NCBI GenBank assembly: GCA_013823505.1
Contig: PNMH01000035.1
Coordinates: 1 to 36,790 of the forward strand
Direction of reading: 5' to 3'
Length of the DNA stretch: 36,790 bases
DNA from: Polaromonas sp.
GTDB taxonomy: Bacteria > Pseudomonadota > Gammaproteobacteria > Burkholderiales > Burkholderiaceae
The notes under the pieces were generated by a model. The model did no database searches. It was given only the letters and a program-made list of their open reading frames with translations, and was not told the DNA's origin. A program made the position numbers and the translations under genes. This document shows, piece after piece, positions 33,484 to 36,790 of this stretch (positions are counted from its first letter, which is position 1; the number at the start of each line of letters is the position of its first letter).

Positions 33484-33589
33484 GCGGTGTCTCCGGTGGG
33501 GCGCAGGCGCACCCGCACATGCAGGGGCCGCACTCTCTTGGCACTGTAGAAGCAGCAGCCCCGAACAAGGCAAACAAGCGGTTGCGCTT

Positions 33590-33625
33590 GATCGATAATC
33601 GCGCATTCCAGTTTGATCATCGATC
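33590..33625. promoter_or_regulatory. Inverted repeat, likely operator of the PcaR-like IclR regulator
   Basis: GATCGATAATC (33590-33600) and GATCATCGATC (33615-33625) are complementary at 10 of 11 positions, 25 bases centre to centre, in the 181-base gap between the HPPD-like gene and the IclR gene. Partly matching flanks (CGCTT and GAATTGCG) extend it. It overlaps the likely promoters of both divergent genes and probably binds the adjacent IclR protein. Confidence 0.55.
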
Positions 33626-33664
33626 GAATTGCGGGTTTTCCACGGTCGCCCCACCCTTTCCCCC

Positions 33665-34450
33665 ATGGACCTCATCACGCCCTCGCCCAAGCCGTCGCTG
33701 GACAAACGCGACTGGATCGCCGGCCTGGAGAAAGGCCTCGGCATCATCGAGGTGTTCGACGACCAGCACCCACGCCTGACGGCCAGCCAGGCGGGCGCGC
33801 GCTGCGGCCTCACACGCACCGCGGCCCGGCGTTATCTCCTGACATTGGCGCACCTGGGCTACGTGGGCACCGACGGCAAGCTGTTCTGGCTCACGCCACG
33901 CATCCTCCGTCTGGGCCACGCCTACCTGGAGTCGGCACGGTTCCCGCGCCTGGTGCACCCCTTCCTGCAGCGCATCGCCGGCGCCACGCAGGAAATCGCC
34001 TACCTGGGCGTGCTCGACGGCGAGGAGGTGGTCTACATCGCGCGCAGCGGTGCACAGCGGCACATGAACACCGGCTACATCCTCGGCTCCCGCATGCCGG
34101 CCCAGTTGTCCACGGCGGGCATGGCCATCCTCGCCGGGCTGGGCGAGACCGCCTCCGAAGCCTGGCTCGCCGCCCGCACCCTGCAGGCGTACACACCCTT
34201 CACCCTGGCCACACAACAGGCCTGGCGCGACGAACTGCAACGGTTCAGCCGCCAGGGTTGGGCGATTCTGGAACAGCAGCTGGAGCTGAACACGCGCGGC
34301 ATTGCGGTGCCGCTGCTGGACCGGCACAACGGCGTGCACGGCGCCATCAGCATCACCATGCCGATCAACCAAGAAAGCCAGGCCGACGCGCTGGCGCGGG
34401 TGTTGCCGGCGCTGCAGGAGGCCGCGCGCGGCCTGCGCCCCTTGCTCTGA
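33665..34450 (+). CDS. IclR family regulator, PcaR/PobR-like
   Basis: A 261-residue regulator with the opening DKRDWIAGLEKGLGIIEVFD, HPRLTASQAGARCGLTRTAA, and RRYLLTLAHLGYV (wHTH, about 20-80) typical of PcaR/PcaU/PobR-type IclR proteins that control protocatechuate and related pathways. The effector domain follows (QEIAYLGVLDGEEVVYIARS, then SRMPAQLSTAGMAILAG). The ATG at 33665 is used; an earlier in-frame start lacks a ribosome site. It is divergent from the HPPD-like/dehydroshikimate dehydratase pair and shares a palindromic region with it. Effector probably protocatechuate or a precursor (inference). Confidence 0.9.
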   Translation: MDLITPSPKPSLDKRDWIAGLEKGLGIIEVFDDQHPRLTASQAGARCGLTRTAARRYLLTLAHLGYVGTDGKLFWLTPRILRLGHAYLESARFPRLVHPFLQRIAGATQEIAYLGVLDGEEVVYIARSGAQRHMNTGYILGSRMPAQLSTAGMAILAGLGETASEAWLAARTLQAYTPFTLATQQAWRDELQRFSRQGWAILEQQLELNTRGIAVPLLDRHNGVHGAISITMPINQESQADALARVLPALQEAARGLRPLL

Positions 34451-34453
34451 GGT

Positions 34454-35710
34454 TCAGGCGCTCACCACCGGGCGGCTCAAGCGCCACAGGCGCAGCGCAC
34501 AGACCATGGCCAGCAACGCGCAAGCCGCCGACAGCCAGAACACGATGGCCAGCCCCCAGGCGGAACTCACTACCCCACCCGCGAGGCCGCCGATGACGCC
34601 CGACAGGCCATAACCGAGCACCGAATACAGCGCCTGCCCGCGCCCGCGCAAGCGGCCTGGAAAGTGGTGTGACACCAGCGCGATGCACACCGTGTGGTGC
34701 GCGGCAAATGTGATGGCATGCAGGGCCTGCGCGAAGAGCAGCACCGGCCACACCAGCGGCAAGCCAGCGGTGAGGCCCATGCGCAAGGTCATCAGCGCGG
34801 CGGCCAGCACCAGCCAGGCCGAGAGCGAGAGCCGTGGCAACCAGCGGCCCTGGGTGAAGAACCAGCCGATCTCGATCACCACCGACAGCGCCCACAGCAA
34901 GCCGATCACCATCTTGCTGTAGCCCAGCGAATCCAGGTAGAGCGAGAAAAAGATGTAAATGAAGATATGCGCCAGCACATGAAAGAACACCGCCGCGAAG
35001 AACCAGCGCACCGGTGCCTGGCGCAGCACCGGCCACACGCTGGGCTGCACCTCGACGGCGTGGCCCGGTTCGCGAAAGTCGGGCAAGAGCCACACGCTGA
35101 TCGTCACCGCCGCCAGCGTGGCCAGCGTCCACGCGGGAAAGTGCACCAGGCCGAAGTGCTCGAACCAGAAGCCCGCAGCCACCACCGTCACCAGAAACCC
35201 GAGTGAGCCCCACAGCCGGATGCGGCCGTAACGATGGGCATCAAACGCGCCCCCGAGGCTAACCAGGTGGGCCAGGGCGGCCTCGCTCATCGGCATCATG
35301 CCGCTGGTGTGGGTGAACATCAGCAGCAACACCACGAAAAGGCCCACCCCGCCGAGGTCGAACCACAGCCCGAGCGAGAGCAACAGGGCCACGGTGGCGC
35401 CATAGCGCAACAGGCGCACACGCTCACCGGTGCGGTCACTCAGCGACCCCCACAGGTAAGGCGCAAACAGGCGCGAGGCCGATTGCACCGAGGTCAGCAC
35501 GCTGATGGCCAGCAGGCTGAACCCGAGCTCCTTGAGCCACAGCGGCAGGTACGGGTTGAAAAAGCCGATGTGCGCGAAGTAGCTCGCGCTCAGGGCGGAG
35601 AACGGCAGGAGGTGCCTCGACGAGCCCCCACGCTCTGCCGCTGCGCGGGTCGCTGCCCCCCCAAGGGGCTGATCCGCCTTGGGGCGGCCCGGCGGCGGAT
35701 CGGCTTTCAA
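34454..35710 (-). CDS. MFS transporter, 3-phenylpropionate transporter-like (HcaT type)
   Basis: A 12-helix major facilitator of the type that includes HcaT. Seen: SYFAHIGFFNPYLPLWLKEL in helix 1, YLWGSLSDRTGERVRLLRYG after helix 2, RIRLWGSLGFLVTVV, and HFPGRLRGRGQALYSVLGYG near helix 10. The conserved protein begins at about LPFSALSASYF (35608), but no ATG or GTG is available there: the DNA upstream is a nested-palindrome repeat. I give the TTG at 35710 as outer limit; another TTG at 35740 would overlap aroC, and CTG at 35608 has GAGG upstream. The true start is unresolved. It converges with the PcaR-like gene (3-base gap). An aromatic acid substrate is plausible by context. Confidence 0.85.
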   Translation of the reverse strand: MKADPPPGRPKADQPLGGAATRAAAERGGSSRHLLPFSALSASYFAHIGFFNPYLPLWLKELGFSLLAISVLTSVQSASRLFAPYLWGSLSDRTGERVRLLRYGATVALLLSLGLWFDLGGVGLFVVLLLMFTHTSGMMPMSEAALAHLVSLGGAFDAHRYGRIRLWGSLGFLVTVVAAGFWFEHFGLVHFPAWTLATLAAVTISVWLLPDFREPGHAVEVQPSVWPVLRQAPVRWFFAAVFFHVLAHIFIYIFFSLYLDSLGYSKMVIGLLWALSVVIEIGWFFTQGRWLPRLSLSAWLVLAAALMTLRMGLTAGLPLVWPVLLFAQALHAITFAAHHTVCIALVSHHFPGRLRGRGQALYSVLGYGLSGVIGGLAGGVVSSAWGLAIVFWLSAACALLAMVCALRLWRLSRPVVSA

Positions 35711-35723
35711 AGGAGGATCAGCC
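35621..35723. repeat. Intergenic nested-palindrome repeat between aroC and the MFS gene
   Basis: The stretch is built of inverted repeats: CCGCC/GGCGG (35674-35678 with 35683-35687, loop TTGG), GATCCGCC/GGCGGATC (35671-35678 with 35694-35701), and GGCTGATCC/GGATCAGCC (35667-35675 with 35715-35723), plus C-run/G-run pairs near 35656-35668. The last arm includes the aroC stop codon. The wording (CCCCAAGGGGCT, GAGCCCCCACGC) is like a repeat I associate with Comamonadaceae intergenic regions, from memory only. It is more likely a REP-type element than protein-coding. Confidence 0.6.
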
Positions 35724-36790
35724 GCGCGCTTTGGCTGCAATGTCGGGTGTGGGCAGTTGCACGTCGCCGCACTGCGCGCGGTGGCGCAGCGCGTGGTCCA
35801 TCACCACCAGCGCCAGCAGTGCTTCGGCAATCGGGGTGGCGCGGATGCCCACGCAGGGGTCGTGGCGGCCTTTGGTGATGATCTCGGTGGCCTCACCCGC
35901 CACGTCGATGGTCTCGCGCGGGATCAGGATCGAGCTGGTCGGCTTGATCGCGATCGACACCTCCAGGTCTTGCCCGGTGCTGATGCCGCCCAGCACACCG
36001 CCGGCCTTGTTGGCCGCAAAGCCCTCGGGCGTGAGGCTGTCGCCGTGCGTGCTGCCCTTGTCGGCCACGCTGGCGAACCCGGCGCCGATCTCCACGCCCT
36101 TGACGGCGTTGAGACCGAGCATGGCGTAAGCGATGTCGGCGTCGAGCCGGTCGTACAGGGGCTGGCCCAGGCCCACGGGCATGCCTTGCGCGGTCACGCG
36201 GATGCGCGCGCCGCAGGAGTCGCCGCTCTTGCGCAACGCGTTCATGTAGTCCTCGATCGCAGACACGTCGGCCACGGGCGCGAAGAATGGGTTGTGGGAC
36301 ACGTGGTCCCAGCTCTCGAACGGAATGACCACATCGCCCACCTGCGTCATGCAGCCCATGAAGGTGGTGCCGAATTTCTCTTTGAGCCATTTGCGCGCCA
36401 CGGCGCCGGCGGCCACGGTGGGCGCGGTCAGGCGGGCCGAGCTGCGTCCGCCACCGCGCGGGTCGCGGATGCCGTATTTCTGCCAGTAGGTGTAGTCGGC
36501 GTGGCCAGGGCGAAAGGTCTGGGCGATGTTGCCGTAGTCCTTGCTGCGCTGGTCGGTGTTGCGGATCAGCAGGGCGATGGGGGTGCCGGTGGTTTTGCCT
36601 TCGTACACGCCGCTCAGGATCTCGACCGCGTCGGGTTCGTTGCGCTGGGTGACGAACTTGCTGGTGCCGGGGCGGCGGCGATCCAGCTCGACCTGGATGT
36701 CGGCCTCGCTGAGTTCCATGCCCGGCGGGCAGCCGTCGATCACGCAGCCAATGGCCGGGCCGTGGGATTCACCAAAGTTGGTGACGCAAA
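35718..36790 (-). CDS. aroC: Chorismate synthase, 5'-truncated by the window edge
   Basis: Nearly complete chorismate synthase, which converts EPSP to chorismate with reduced FMN. The frame is open to the last base of the window, where [18 protein letters not shown] is read, so about ten N-terminal residues are missing. Seen: the GESHG signature, [48 protein letters not shown] (second signature), and KGRHDPCVG near the C-terminus (third). It ends at a TGA inside an intergenic repeat, followed by the MFS gene. It is the second shikimate-pathway biosynthetic gene in the window besides aroE; no operon relation between them is visible. Confidence 0.96.
   Translation of the reverse strand, partial: CVTNFGESHGPAIGCVIDGCPPGMELSEADIQVELDRRRPGTSKFVTQRNEPDAVEILSGVYEGKTTGTPIALLIRNTDQRSKDYGNIAQTFRPGHADYTYWQKYGIRDPRGGGRSSARLTAPTVAAGAVARKWLKEKFGTTFMGCMTQVGDVVIPFESWDHVSHNPFFAPVADVSAIEDYMNALRKSGDSCGARIRVTAQGMPVGLGQPLYDRLDADIAYAMLGLNAVKGVEIGAGFASVADKGSTHGDSLTPEGFAANKAGGVLGGISTGQDLEVSIAIKPTSSILIPRETIDVAGEATEIITKGRHDPCVGIRATPIAEALLALVVMDHALRHRAQCGDVQLPTPDIAAKARG

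Overview
The window reads as one chromosomal stretch of a high-GC betaproteobacterium, most likely Burkholderiales and probably Comamonadaceae. The taxon is inferred from protein style (Bug/TctC receptor, TRAP transporters, PEP-CTERM-like tail, PcaR-like IclR regulator), the gcv operon layout and an intergenic repeat of a kind I associate with that family; no search was run. Coding density is high and I see no phage, insertion sequence, CRISPR array or rRNA. Both ends cut genes: gabD lacks its 5' part on the left and aroC lacks its first few codons on the right.

Left part (1-12.1 kb). The end of gabD is followed by tRNA-Gly(CCC) and a 282-base gene-free gap. Next is a two-gene minus-strand unit, membrane O-acyltransferase plus SGNH hydrolase, and then a GDT1/UPF0016 manganese exporter under a yybP-ykoY Mn2+ riboswitch whose downstream hairpin can bury the ribosome site. 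A 3-oxoacid CoA-transferase pair (scoA-scoB) is divergent from a PAS-LuxR regulator, with a 24-bp palindrome between them. Then come a Bug receptor, two carboxymuconolactone-decarboxylase-family genes, a three-gene unit (SDR, EamA transporter, thioesterase) and ETF-ubiquinone oxidoreductase.

Middle (12.1-23.2 kb). A small uncharacterised gene precedes a tandem glycine riboswitch that leads the glycine-cleavage operon gcvT-gcvH-gcvP. Downstream is a radical SAM protein with an unusual CX4CX2C cluster motif. DsbA/FrnE-like oxidoreductase, housekeeping aroE, a secreted GDSL esterase with a PEP-CTERM-like tail and an EamA transporter follow.

Right part (23.2-34.5 kb). This looks like a quinate/shikimate catabolic locus. 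It holds a TetR regulator, a complete TRAP transporter (DctQ, DctM, DctP), type II 3-dehydroquinate dehydratase (aroQ), an AroE-family dehydrogenase with an NAD-type acidic residue, an EamA transporter, a second DctP-AroQ pair in opposite orientation, an IclR regulator, and 3-dehydroshikimate dehydratase with an HPPD-like partner as two separate genes, divergent from a PcaR-like IclR regulator. Read together, the genes would import quinate or shikimate, oxidise it, interconvert dehydroquinate and dehydroshikimate, and dehydrate the latter to protocatechuate. The region ends with an MFS transporter, a nested-palindrome repeat and aroC. The most unusual items are the duplicated dctP-aroQ module whose second AroQ lacks the usual active-site His, and the dehydroshikimate dehydratase/HPPD pair split in the reverse of the usual fusion order.
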